Of a DNA stretch of 64,000 nt, positions 34,370 through 42,828 are shown piece after piece. Each line of letters starts with the position of its first letter. Positions within the stretch are counted from its first letter, which is position 1. The position numbers were made by a program, and so were the translations under genes. A model generated the notes under the pieces. The model was not told the DNA's origin. It did no database searches and saw nothing but the letters and a program-made list of their open reading frames with translations. The stretch is from contig CANJKZ010000781.1 of assembly GCA_947471745.1 (NCBI GenBank), positions 124,001 through 188,000 of the forward strand, written 5' to 3'. This DNA comes from Closterium sp. Naga37s-1 (taxonomy: Eukaryota; Streptophyta; Zygnematophyceae; Desmidiales; Closteriaceae).

Positions 34370-37300
34370 ATGCCTGCCCCATCCGCACACGCCGCATATG
34401 CCTCCAGCAGCTCGCTGTGGGCGAGCAGGGAGGAGCAGTGGGAGGGAAGGGAAGGGGATGGTGGAGAGGAAGGAGGAATGGTGAGGCCGACGCATTTGCC
34501 TCGCTTGCACACGCTGCATACGCCACCGGCAGCTCGCTGCAGGCAAACAGCGGGAAGGGGTGGGAGGGGCATGAAGGCACAGGGTAGCACAGGGTAGTGG
34601 TGGGCTGTGCCGCGCCTGCCCCGCCCACACACGCCGCATACGGAGCTCACTGCATCGGTGGTGGTGGGGAGAGGGAAAGGAGGAGAGTGAAGAAAAGGAG
34701 GTATAATAAGGGAGGAAGGGAAAGTGGAAGGGGAAAGGAGGAATTGGGAACGAGAACAGAGGAGGGGTTCATGGGAGGATATAGTGAGTGAACACAAAGC
34801 ATGAAGGAAGGGGCAGAGGGGAAGGGGAAGGGTGGGCAGTGAAGAAGAGAAATGCGTGTAAAGAGAAAAGAAGAGACGCCTGTTGAGGGAGAGGAACAAC
34901 TCGCCTGTTGAGGGGGAGGAACAACTCGCCTGTTGAGGGGGAGGAACAACTCGCCTGTTGAGGGGGAGGAACAAGTCGCCTGTTGAGGGGGAGGAACCAC
35001 TCGCCTGTTGAGGGGGAGGAACCACTCGCCTGTTGAGGGGGAGGAAGGCGTGGCCCCACTTGAAGCGACTGAGCAGTTTCCTTGTCCCCACTGGCGCATG
35101 GTGGGGAGATGCATGGAGAGGGGGGAGGTGCATGGAGAAGGGGGAGATGGATGAAGAAGGGGTGGATGCAAGGAGAGGGGGGAGAAACGACTAGGTGCAG
35201 ACACACAACAGATGGAACGTGGATGAAAAACGCACATAGAACTTGACTGAATCAAATGGCATGAGAAGAGGAAGCTAAAAGGAGCACTCTGCCATCGTTC
35301 GTATGCACATAAGCACATGATCAGAACAGCAACTCATACCCAGCATGCATATGGTGCATGCATATGGTGCATGCATATGGTGCATGCATCCCCCTAGATC
35401 CATGAACAGCTCCCACCATGTGTGCAGTGTGGTACACCCACCAGATGTAGAGCGCAGCAGCCATGGCCTCAACGCATGACAGCTGGCAGGGCTTGCCATA
35501 GTTCACTGGATTGGCCGCCACCAGCCACGGCACTGCGCAGGTGGGGCGTGGAGTGTGAGAGCGAGCAAGGGGAGTGAGAGCGAGCAAGGGGAGTGAGAGC
35601 GAGCAAGGGGAGTGAGAGCGGGCAAGGGGAGTGAGAGCGAGCAAGGGGAGTGAGAGCGAGCAAGGGGAGTGAGAGCGAGCAAGGGGAGTGAGAGCGAGCA
35701 AGGGGAGTGAGAGCGGGCAAGGGGAGTGAGAGCGAGCAAGGGGAGTGAGAGCGAGCAAGGGGAGTGAGAGCGAGCAAGGGGTGTGAGAGCAAGGGGTGTG
35801 AGAGCAAGGGGTGTGAGAGCAAGGGGTGTGAGAGCAAGGGGTGTGAGAGCAAGTGAGTGAACGCAGTTGGGAGAAGAAAAAGCTTGGTGCAATCAAAGAA
35901 AGATGAGAGCAGAAATAAGCCAAGCCAGGAAGTGCAACGGAGTGTGGTGGCTGGTGATATGTAGGAGGAAAGAGCGCGTGGATGGCACGGAACAGGGATG
36001 CATATGCCTCGATTAACGGGAGCGCAGTGAGTCTCATACACCTGAGGAAGGAGAGCCAATCAGCTGAGTAACCAGGAGGGGGTATGAGGTGGGGTGGGCT
36101 GCCCAGGAGGGGGTAGGTGGTGGGGTGGGCTGCCCAGGAGGGGGTAGGTGGTGGGGTGGGCTGCCCAGGAGGGGGTAGGTGGTGGGGCGGGCTGCCCAGG
36201 AGGGGGAGCGGCCCGTTACACGAGCTGCTGGCATACGACCTCCTGGTTCACCTTGGCTCCGCACCACGCGGGCCTTCTCCCTCCCTCCCCACCTTCTCCC
36301 TGTGCCTTCTCCCTGCAAAAACCCACCTCGCACATGCTTTTGGCAACTCTCAAAAGCATGCCCCGGTCTTAGATTCAGCCAGACGGGCCCATCCAAACGA
36401 GACTATGAGTGACGCTTACGCTCACGCTTTGCCCCTCAACTCCTGAGGGCAGATGCCCCACCCACCTGAGGCAGATGCCCCCCCCACCTGAGGCAGATGC
36501 GCCTTCACCTCTCACCACCCACCTGAGGCAGATGCCCCCCCCACCTGAGGCAGATGCTCCCCCCACCTGAGGCAGATGCCCACCTGAGGCAGATGCCCAC
36601 CTGAGGCAGATGCCCCCAAAGCGCTGCTGCACGCGCATCTCACGAATGAGCCTCAGGCGCAGCAGCTTGCGCCCCGTGCACCGCTTGCTGTAGCACTGCC
36701 CAAAGTCCTGTCCATGGGCGCGCACGTTGAGTTGAGTGAGAGTGAGGATCATTTGACGGCATGGCACGCGCACATGTGCCTTTAGTGTATACTTCAGTAC
36801 AGACGCTCCCACCTCGCCATGTAACGCTTGCTGTCGAACTGCCTAAACAGGGGCACCTGGTTGAGAGATAAAGAGGCACCGAACGAGGTGGCCTTTGAGG
36901 GAGTGGCAGTGGCCTTACAGGGAAGGTGAGCTTAACCCAGCCGCCTGTTTATTGCCGCTTGGCTGCTGTAGCAACAGCAGCAGCAGCAGCAGCAGCAACC
37001 AGATGCTTTGCCGCTACACTACTCCATGCGTTACCAGCGTGCTGCAAGGGCGTCACAGAGAGCGGGCAAGCTTTGCCTTAGTCGCATTGTATGAAGATGT
37101 GCAAACCTAAGGTGGCCGCACCAGCGTGGCTAGCTTACCCACATGGTGCACACCTCACCAATCGAAGGCCTTGTCACCAATCGAGGGCCTTGTCACCAAG
37201 CGAGGGCCTTGTCACCAATCGAGGGCCTTGTCACCAATCGAGGGCCTTGTCACCAATCGAGGGCCTTGTCACCAATCGAGGGCCTTGTCACCAATCGAGG

Positions 37301-38550
37301 GCCTTGTCACCAATCGAGGGCCTTGTCACCAATCGAGGGCCTTGTCACCAATCGAGGGCCTTGTCACCAATCGAGGGCCTTGTCACCAATCGAGGGCCTT
37401 GTCACCAATCGAAGGCCTTGTCACCAATCGAGGGCCTTGTCACCATGAATTATAAATTCCAGACAACAGCGTAATGAGTCGACTAAAGCATCCAGCCAGC
37501 TCACCCACATGGCGAGGTCCATGGGCGGCTTGTAGGGCTTGGCGTCCGCAGAAGGCCGCGATGAGAGCTCTGTGCGAGTAGGGTGGGTGAACGGTGGGAC
37601 GGGCAGGAGGGCAGGATGGGCGTGGCACAAAATGGGAGCAGTGTATGGATCGATGCTTCGTCTGGAAAAATGAATAAAAGGCAAAGAGGGAGGGACGGAG
37701 GGAAGCAGGGAGGGGAGGGAACGGCAAGCCATGGCATGTGCACAAATTCATGCGAGGGATGCTCATTGCTCTGATGAGTGTGGTGAGTGGAGAGTGCGTG
37801 CCACGGTGGGGTGAATGGGTGAATTCGATAGGTGGGGCGGCGGTGGGGCGCGTGGGGGTGAGGGGAGGGAGGGCATGGAAGACATGCGCTACGCGCTCAG
37901 TGATAGCCAGGAGGGAAGGGAAGGAGGAGTGAGGGAGGAGAACAAGGAGAGTTTCAAAGGCTTTGGCATCAGTCGCGCAGGAAGCTAGCTGAAGGGCAAA
38001 TCACGGCATGAGCTAGCTGAAGGGCAAATCACGGCATGAGCTAGCTGAAGGGCAAATCACGGCATGAGCTAGCTGAAGGGCAAATCGCGGCATGAGCTAG
38101 CTGAAGGGCAAATCACGGCATGAGCTAGCTGAAGGGCAAATCGCGGCATGAGCTAGCTGAAGGGCAAATCACGGCATGAGCTAGCTGAAGGGCAAATCAC
38201 GGCATGAGCTAGCTGAAGGGCAAATCACGGCATGAGCTAGCTGAAGGGCAAATCGCGGCATGAGCTAGCTGAAGGGCAAATCGCGGCATGAGCTAGCTGA
38301 AGGGAAAATCACGGCATGAGCTAGCTGAAGGGCAAATCACGGCATGAGCTAGCTGAAGGGCAAATCACGGCATGAGCTAGCTGAAGGGCAAATCACGGCA
38401 TGAGCTAGCTGAAGGGCAAATCACGGCATGAGCTAGCTGAAGGGCAAATCACGGCATGAGCTAGCTTAAGTCTCACCGTCCTCCTCCCCCCTCCCGCCCC
38501 TCCTCGGGCTTCCTGCCTCCTCTGCTGCACTGCCGCCCGCCCTGTGGTCG
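34370..38550 (-). CDS. TSR3: TSR3-like gene (18S rRNA aminocarboxypropyltransferase), one conserved exon not found
   Basis: Exons recognised on the minus strand: 38477-38550, 37505-37569, 36601-36707, 35442-35532, 35030-35080 and a terminal exon at 34414 (with copies at 34536 and 34649). Joined, they read [21 protein letters not shown], then [15 protein letters not shown], then [20 protein letters not shown], then [31 protein letters not shown]. These are the hallmark segments of TSR3, the SAM-dependent enzyme that adds the aminocarboxypropyl group to 18S rRNA during late 40S maturation. The usual DPKRC is YSKRC here. Phases agree at every junction I can test. The exon for the segment between RFGG and LVAANP is missing, so this is either a damaged gene or that exon has diverged beyond recognition. 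Confidence 0.72.
34414..34649 (-). repeat. Three tandem copies of the TSR3-like terminal exon start
   Basis: Acceptor-plus-exon blocks begin at 34649 (tgcag|TGAGCTCC), 34536 (ctgcag|CGAGCTGCC) and 34414 (cacag|CGAGCTGCTGG). Each continues with GTATGC/GCATATGC-GGCGTGTG. Spacing is 113 and 122 bp. The copy at 34414 fits TSR3 best ([13 protein letters not shown]), that at 34536 reads [14 protein letters not shown], and that at 34649 is frameshifted. Confidence 0.7.
34877..35046 (-). repeat. 25-bp minisatellite made from a TSR3-like splice donor (about 7 copies)
   Basis: In gene orientation the unit spans the last 15 exon bases (ttcctccccctcaacag) and the donor-like gcgagt. It starts exactly at the exon 35030-35080 boundary and continues into the intron. 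Units differ at one or two positions. Confidence 0.9.
35030..35080 (-). CDS. TSR3: TSR3-like exon ([11 protein letters not shown])
   Basis: Acceptor acaag at its left in gene orientation, [16 protein letters not shown], then a GC-AG type donor AG|GCGAGT. It enters and leaves in phase 2, matching the neighbouring exons. The acceptor choice is by phase and lacks a good pyrimidine tract. Confidence 0.6.
35345..35391. repeat. 13-bp tandem repeat, about 3.5 copies
   Basis: catgcatatggtg repeated head to tail in the intron between the two 3' TSR3-like exons. Confidence 0.85.
35442..35532 (-). CDS. TSR3: TSR3-like exon ([17 protein letters not shown])
   Basis: Acceptor cacctgcgcag, then [17 protein letters not shown] and [12 protein letters not shown], donor TG|GTGGGT in phase 2. 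This is the most conserved part of the DUF367/TSR3 fold and the strongest evidence for the gene. Confidence 0.75.
35553..35855. repeat. 19-bp and 15-bp minisatellite in TSR3-like intron
   Basis: About 13 copies of gagcgagcaaggggagtga followed by about 6 copies of gagcaaggggtgtga. In gene orientation it is pyrimidine-rich and ends just before the acceptor of the 35442-35532 exon, in the position of the polypyrimidine tract. Confidence 0.9.
36090..36212. repeat. 31-bp tandem repeat, about 4 copies
   Basis: Units containing gggctgcccaggagggggta in the TSR3-like intron where the missing exon would be expected. Confidence 0.88.
36443..36617 (-). repeat. 18-22-bp minisatellite made from a TSR3-like splice donor (about 8 copies)
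   Basis: In gene orientation the unit ggcatctgcctcag|gtgg equals the end of the 36601-36707 exon plus its GT donor. The array begins at that boundary and runs into the intron, with G-run length variation between units. Confidence 0.85.
36601..36707 (-). CDS. TSR3: TSR3-like exon (CTGRKLLRL...RFGG)
   Basis: Acceptor catggacag, phase 0 start [18 protein letters not shown], then [15 protein letters not shown], donor AG|GTGGGC in phase 2. This is the TSR3 motif that contributes to SAM/rRNA binding. Confidence 0.75.
36970..36999 (+). repeat. CAG trinucleotide repeat
   Basis: About nine uninterrupted cag/agc triplets within the second TSR3-like intron. Confidence 0.9.
37156..37447. repeat. 19-bp minisatellite, about 15 copies, in TSR3-like intron
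   Basis: Nearly invariant units of gccttgtcaccaatcgagg. ORFs across it (repeated [13 protein letters not shown]) arise because 19 is not a multiple of three and all frames stay open; they are not genes. Confidence 0.93.
37505..37569 (-). CDS. TSR3: TSR3-like exon ([12 protein letters not shown])
   Basis: Acceptor ctcgcacag, reads [21 protein letters not shown], donor GTGAGC directly after TGG (phase 0). It joins in frame to DFGQC of the next exon, recreating the TSR3 junction. Confidence 0.7.
37983..38466. repeat. 28-bp minisatellite, about 17 copies
   Basis: Units of agctagctgaagggcaaatc plus acggcatg, with a few A/G changes. In gene orientation the array starts about ten bases after the donor of the first recognised TSR3-like exon. 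Confidence 0.95.
38477..38550 (-). CDS. TSR3: TSR3-like first recognised exon (tentative)
   Basis: Donor GACG|GTGAGA at 38476 in phase 1 fits the next exon. The exon reads [18 protein letters not shown] and an acidic end. TSR3 N-termini are low-complexity, so there is no motif to confirm it. The possible acceptor at cgccgcag and the true start codon are uncertain. Confidence 0.4.
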
Positions 38551-39389
38551 CTGCGGCGGAAAGGAAGAGGGGACGAGGGAGAGGGGCGATGGGGATTGTG
38601 TGGAGGGGGGAAGGGGACTGAAGGGAAAAAGGGAAGAGCGAGGAACTGAAGGGAAAAAGGGAAGAGCAAGGAATTTCTGCGCGCAGCGCGACGAAAGACC
38701 AGCTACCTAACGGCGCACCGAACTAGGGGGCGGCGAACCCTACCCGTCGCCGCACCCGAGCCTGTGGGCGCACCCGAACCTCGGCGCGCGTGAACCTTTC
38801 GGCGGACCCGTGGCTGGGTGTGCGTAAATCGACTCAACCGCTCGTGCCTGCCTCGGCCTATCGCTGCCGTCCCCCTCGTTACCTGGATCCGCACGACCGC
38901 CGACCACCACCGAATCTTCTTCCCCGCCCCATCGCTCCAAGCGTGAGCCGCTGCGCAGAAACAGCGCAGTGAATTGCTCGACCGCCGTGAACTGCTGGAT
39001 CGCCGTGTACTGCTTGATCGCACCTGATCACACGAACTTCTAAGACGGGTGTTTTCACGTGATTTCCCTACGACAAATCACCAGGTAACCCCGAAACCCT
39101 GAATCCTGGCGAAATTCTGGATTCTCGCCAACCAACACTTTCGCGCTGGCAAACCTGGTTCAAAGTACACCAAGTATTCATTGGAGTCTCGTTTTTTGTG
39201 CAAGGCGACTGCGACTGTTTGATCTAGTGTGTGATAGTAACGTTATTCCGTCTTATCCGGCCTAGAATCCGATTGTGAATCACCTTTTTCCAGGTAATCA
39301 TTCGGCTTGATGAATGTCCGAACAGTGTTTCCGAAATCCGAACCTTGCATTTTCGCATGGTAACACTGAACGTATCGATATAGGAGGTA
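38551..39389. other. Probable upstream region of the TSR3-like gene, no gene seen
   Basis: GC-rich up to about 39000, then AT-richer. It includes a possible donor context ACCAG|GTAACC at about 39088 on the plus strand, which could belong to an unseen divergent transcript. No domain recognised. Confidence 0.3.
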
Positions 39390-39394
39390 AATGA

Positions 39395-39560
39395 CAACAT
39401 CAAGGTCGTTGTGGGTCCTTTCAGGCGCTTAAGACCATCAATGGCCATCAATTTCTTATCAGTTTTAAACACTACATTCGTAGTCTTTATGACCTTAGGA
39501 TTCTCTAGATACGCTTTATATGTTCATAGAGCGAACATTCCTCTCAAGGACATATTGTTA
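39395..39560 (+). pseudogene. Possible copia I integrase remnant
   Basis: Two frames carry fragments of an integrase start (VVVGPFRR and, one frame over, KTINGHQFLISF). Too short and shifted for certainty. Confidence 0.3.
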
Positions 39561-39579
39561 GGCACAATTAGGGCTCCCG

Positions 39580-40101
39580 CCAACAATGAAATACGGTCGC
39601 AAGATAGTTTCCATGCTATTGAACGATCCATTACTAAGGTCTCAAAGCTCAAGGCACAACACCAATCGCGCCACAGTTATATCTACACACGCAACGGAAG
39701 AAGAGGCACAAACTCATGAAGGAACGATCTATGCCCAGCCTTGGCACACGATCCGCTATCAACAAGCTGCTTCAGGCTCGTCATCATCGCACAATGGCTC
39801 CCCCAAGAGACATCCCCTCTTTGGTTGCTATGGCTGTTGGTGGTGCTCATGGGAAGAAGCTTCCGGAGTCTCGCCTTGAACCGGTGACCCCGAAGAAGCT
39901 TTTCAACAACGCTGCCGGTCCCTTCGGTGCCGAGGTGATCAACAAGCTGTCGGCTCGAACTTTGGCGCTCAAGTTGAATGATCTATAGGAAGAAACAAAT
40001 GACAAGGACACCAATAAAACTGGTGACGACTCTCAATCGGCGGCATCGGCAGCAGGAACAAAAGTCAAGGTCGGAGAGGTTGCCAAGGAGGAGGTGGACG
40101 A
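39580..40101 (+). other. Unrecognised coding-like stretch upstream of copia I RT
   Basis: From ATG 39797 the frame reads MAPPRDIPSLVAMAVGGAHG, then LFNNAAGPFGAEVINKLSAR, then a TAG at 39986. After it, the same frame continues through an acidic/polar segment straight into the RT remnant (DDFYLCDDPDECQDP). This does not look like copia pol. It may be linker sequence or a captured host fragment. Confidence 0.35.
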
Positions 40102-40615
40102 TTTTTACCTCTGTGATGATCCTGACGAGTGTCAAGATCCCGCGGCGATCATGTATCGTCTTTATTTTCTTGGTGACTACATCCTCCTCACGGCGTATGT
40201 GGGCGATCTCTTGTACACAGGCACAAGTCCCGAGCTTCTTGATTAATTCGAGAAAAAACTAAGCAACCGCGCTGAAATCACCAGCACCGACCACGTCAAA
40301 CAGTTCCTGGGCCAAAACATCACCTACGCAGCTGACGCCATTCATCACTCCGCTGCCAAGTACGCCGACACTCTGTCTACTAAGTTCAACATTAAGGCAG
40401 CGAACCTCTCCACCCCATGCTGCTCCCCGGCATCACCCCACAACCCCAACACCACCCCTCTCAACCCATCTGCTCACCAAGTATACCAGCAGCAGCTTGG
40501 GTGTCTCCTCTTTGCTGCGGTCACCTGCAGGCCTGACTTGTCTTACATTTCAAGCCACCCCGCTCAGCACGCCAAGCGAACTGAAGGGGAGAATATGTTG
40601 GACCTGCAGCGTGCC
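40102..40615 (+). pseudogene. Copia I RT C-terminal half
   Basis: Reads DYILLTAYVGDLLYTGTSPE (YVDD has become YVGD), a TAA at about 40243, then QFLGQNITYAADAIHHSAAK and LGCLLFAAVTCRPDLSYISS. Mini-element H interrupts it at 40616. Loss of the catalytic Asp and the stop make it non-functional. Confidence 0.8.
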
Positions 40616-40837
40616 TGTCGGAAAATATAAGTTTATATTTTCTATTTGTAACAGCCTGTAGGATTGGTTACTCTAGTTATAGCGTTTTCCTACTTGGTGG
40701 TGCACCTTTCTTGTTTCTTCTTGTCTATTTGTATTGCTTGCTCTATAGGGAACAACCCCTTTTTCGGCAAACTCTCTCGTTCCTAACTTGTGCTTCCCAA
40801 AACCCATCACCATGGTTCCTAATCTCCACCTACTATT
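40616..40837 (+). repeat. Mini-element H 5' LTR (222 bp)
   Basis: Starts TGTCGGAAAATATAAG and ends CCACCTACTATT. Only a few substitutions separate it from the 3' copy. Confidence 0.88.
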
Positions 40838-41882
40838 TTGACATGGTATCGAGAGCCTGGTTCGCCTAGGCCTATTTTATTTTCACTCATGCAGCCCCGC
40901 GTCGCGCCCTACGTCGCGCTGCCCGTCACACTGCTGCCCGTGACGGCGAGCTGCGCGATGGCGCTAGCTGCGGCCTCAGTACGGCCGCGTCACGCCCTGC
41001 TGGTCGCGCTAATTACAGCCCTGTTCGGTGCGCCTCTGCTGCTGACCCGAAGCGCCCACCAGCCCGCCTTCGAGCTCGTCCGCGCGTTTGCCAGCGGCCC
41101 GCCCGTGCATCAGCGCGTCGCTCCAGCGGCCGCCATTACGCCAGCGCGCTACACTAGTGCGAGCGCCAGCACCAGCGCGTGCGCCATTGCGCAGCCCGCC
41201 AGCGCACGCCAGCACGACCAGCAGCAGCGCCCACCCCACGCCAGAGCGGGAGCAGCAGCAGCAGCGTGTGTCGCCCCCCTCCCTTCCGCGACTTCCGACG
41301 TGGGAAGGGGGTTGGAGATGAGGTGGTGGCGGGAGTACACCAGAAGGAACCAGCCGCCGCCCTCCTCTCTCCTCTCTCTCCCTCCAGCACCTATCGCTGT
41401 GGGGGGAGGGGGGGAGGGTGAGGGGGTGGCGAGAGAGATTCTGCCGAGCCAGCAGCCGCCCCTCCTCCTCTCTCTCTCACTGCCGCGTGTGCCGCTATGG
41501 GGGGGAGAGTGAGAGGGCGGCGGAAGCCAGCCGTGCATCTGCTGCTGCCGCCGGCTGCTGCCGTGGCACCTCCAGCTGCCGCCCCTGCCGCCACCTGCCT
41601 TTGCTTCTGCTGCATGCTGCTGGGGCCTGCAGGTGCTGCCGTCGAGCCCCTGCTGTCCTGGTGCACGTTGCAGCCACAGGGCTTGCTCCTCAGGCGACCT
41701 GCCGCCCCTACACCTGCTACTGTTTCTGCCTTGGCGGAGGGTTGGGTTCAGCTGGATCTGCCACCACTGCACCGGTTGCCACTGCACTTGCATGTTGCTG
41801 CGATTTCCGTTGCGCAGTCGTGGTGTACCCCTTCAGGGGGCGCTTACTGCATACTCCTCTCCTACAGCCAGTTATGGGGGCG

Positions 41883-42104
41883 TGTCGGAAAATATAAGTT
41901 TATATTTTCTATTTGTAACAGCCTGTAGGATAGGTTACTGTAGTTATAGCGTTTTCCTACTTGGTGGTGCACCTTTCTTGTTTCTTCTTGTCTATTTGTA
42001 TTGCTTGCTCTATAGGGAACAACCCCTTTTTCGGCAAACTCTCTCGTTCCTAACTTGTGCTTCCCAAAACCCATCACCATGGTTCCTAATCTCCACCTAC
42101 TATT
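41883..42104 (+). repeat. Mini-element H 3' LTR (222 bp)
   Basis: Directly follows the polypurine tract; its end is fixed by the GTGCC target duplication that begins at 42105. Confidence 0.88.
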
Positions 42105-42109
42105 GTGCC

Positions 42110-42488
42110 CTACAATACTCCATCTCCACGCCGAACATTGGCCTCACCTACTCCACCCTCACGACCCGCACATTCAGCCTCGTTGGTTACGTGGACGCCG
42201 ATCACGCCGCCGACCCTGCAAATCGACGGTCCCGAACCGGCTTCCTCTTCCGCGTTGAGCCCTCCGGATGAATTTCCTGGAGTTCACAGAAGCAGGAAAT
42301 GGTGGCGCTCTCATATGCCGAAGTCGAATTCATCGCCGCCACGTCAGCCGTCCGCGAAGGACTCTATCTCCAAGAGCTGCTCCAGGAGGCGAAAATTGCG
42401 ACATCCGCGAACTTCAAACTTCACTGCGACAACCAGAGCGTTATCAAGATCGCGAACAAACCCGGTTTTGTCAACTGCACCAAGGACA
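42110..42488 (+). pseudogene. Copia I RNase H, main part
   Basis: Reads FSLVGYVDADHAADPANRRS, a TGA at about 42268, then ISWSSQKQEMVALSYAEVEF and HCDNQSVIKIANKPGF, up to the copia D insertion at NCTKDIA. The protein continues at 49833. Confidence 0.82.
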
Positions 42489-42493
42489 TTGCA

Positions 42494-42619
42494 TGAGAAG
42501 AAACGAGGAATGAGAATGACTAAGGGAAAGTTGGGTACAAAATGCAAACCCTAGAAAACTGTACCCCATATGTGCTACCCCACTATAGCCTACAGTAGCT
42601 CTGTCATATAAATCTGACA
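42494..42619 (-). repeat. Copia D 3' LTR (126 bp)
   Basis: Plus strand TGAGAAGAAACG...AAATCTGACA; followed at 42620-42631 by the polypurine tract cacacccccatag in plus-strand reading. Identical by eye to the 5' LTR. Confidence 0.94.
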
Positions 42620-42828
42620 CACCCCCATAGGCAAAGTGGGGGAGAACAAGGGGTCACAAGACCAGTCAAGCAAAGCAAAGCAAGCTCAGGGTGGATCACA
42701 AAGTCACCACACATTCCGAGCACAAGTTCAAGGCCACAAGGCCAGTTCACATGCAGGATTACATATATATATAAGGCTAGACAAGCAAGAGCAGGTGTAT
42801 ATATATATATGCAACAGTACAAACAAGG

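Larger units (their letters stand above)
40616..42104 (+). mobile_element. Mini-element H: 1.5-kb non-autonomous LTR element
   Basis: Two 222-bp LTRs (40616-40837 and 41883-42104) are flanked by a perfect 5-bp duplication GTGCC (40611-40615, 42105-42109). A primer-site-like tggtatcgagagcc follows the 5' LTR after six bases, and tatgggggcg precedes the 3' LTR. The interior (40838-41882) is GC-rich with low-complexity ORFs and no Gag/Pol. The LTR ends TG...TT rather than TG...CA, which is unusual. Confidence 0.88.

Noticed and set aside
35321..36059. Long ORFs with repeated SHTPC or ARSHSP peptides on the minus strand
   Set aside because: They arise from a minisatellite whose unit has no stop in several frames; the only supported coding part is the TSR3-like exon at 35442-35532.
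37156..37447. Regular 19-bp direct repeats looking like a CRISPR array
   Set aside because: The units are head to tail with no unique spacers, and the context is a eukaryotic intron. It is a minisatellite.
37983..38466. Regular 28-bp repeats of CRISPR-repeat length
   Set aside because: No spacers between units; simple tandem array.
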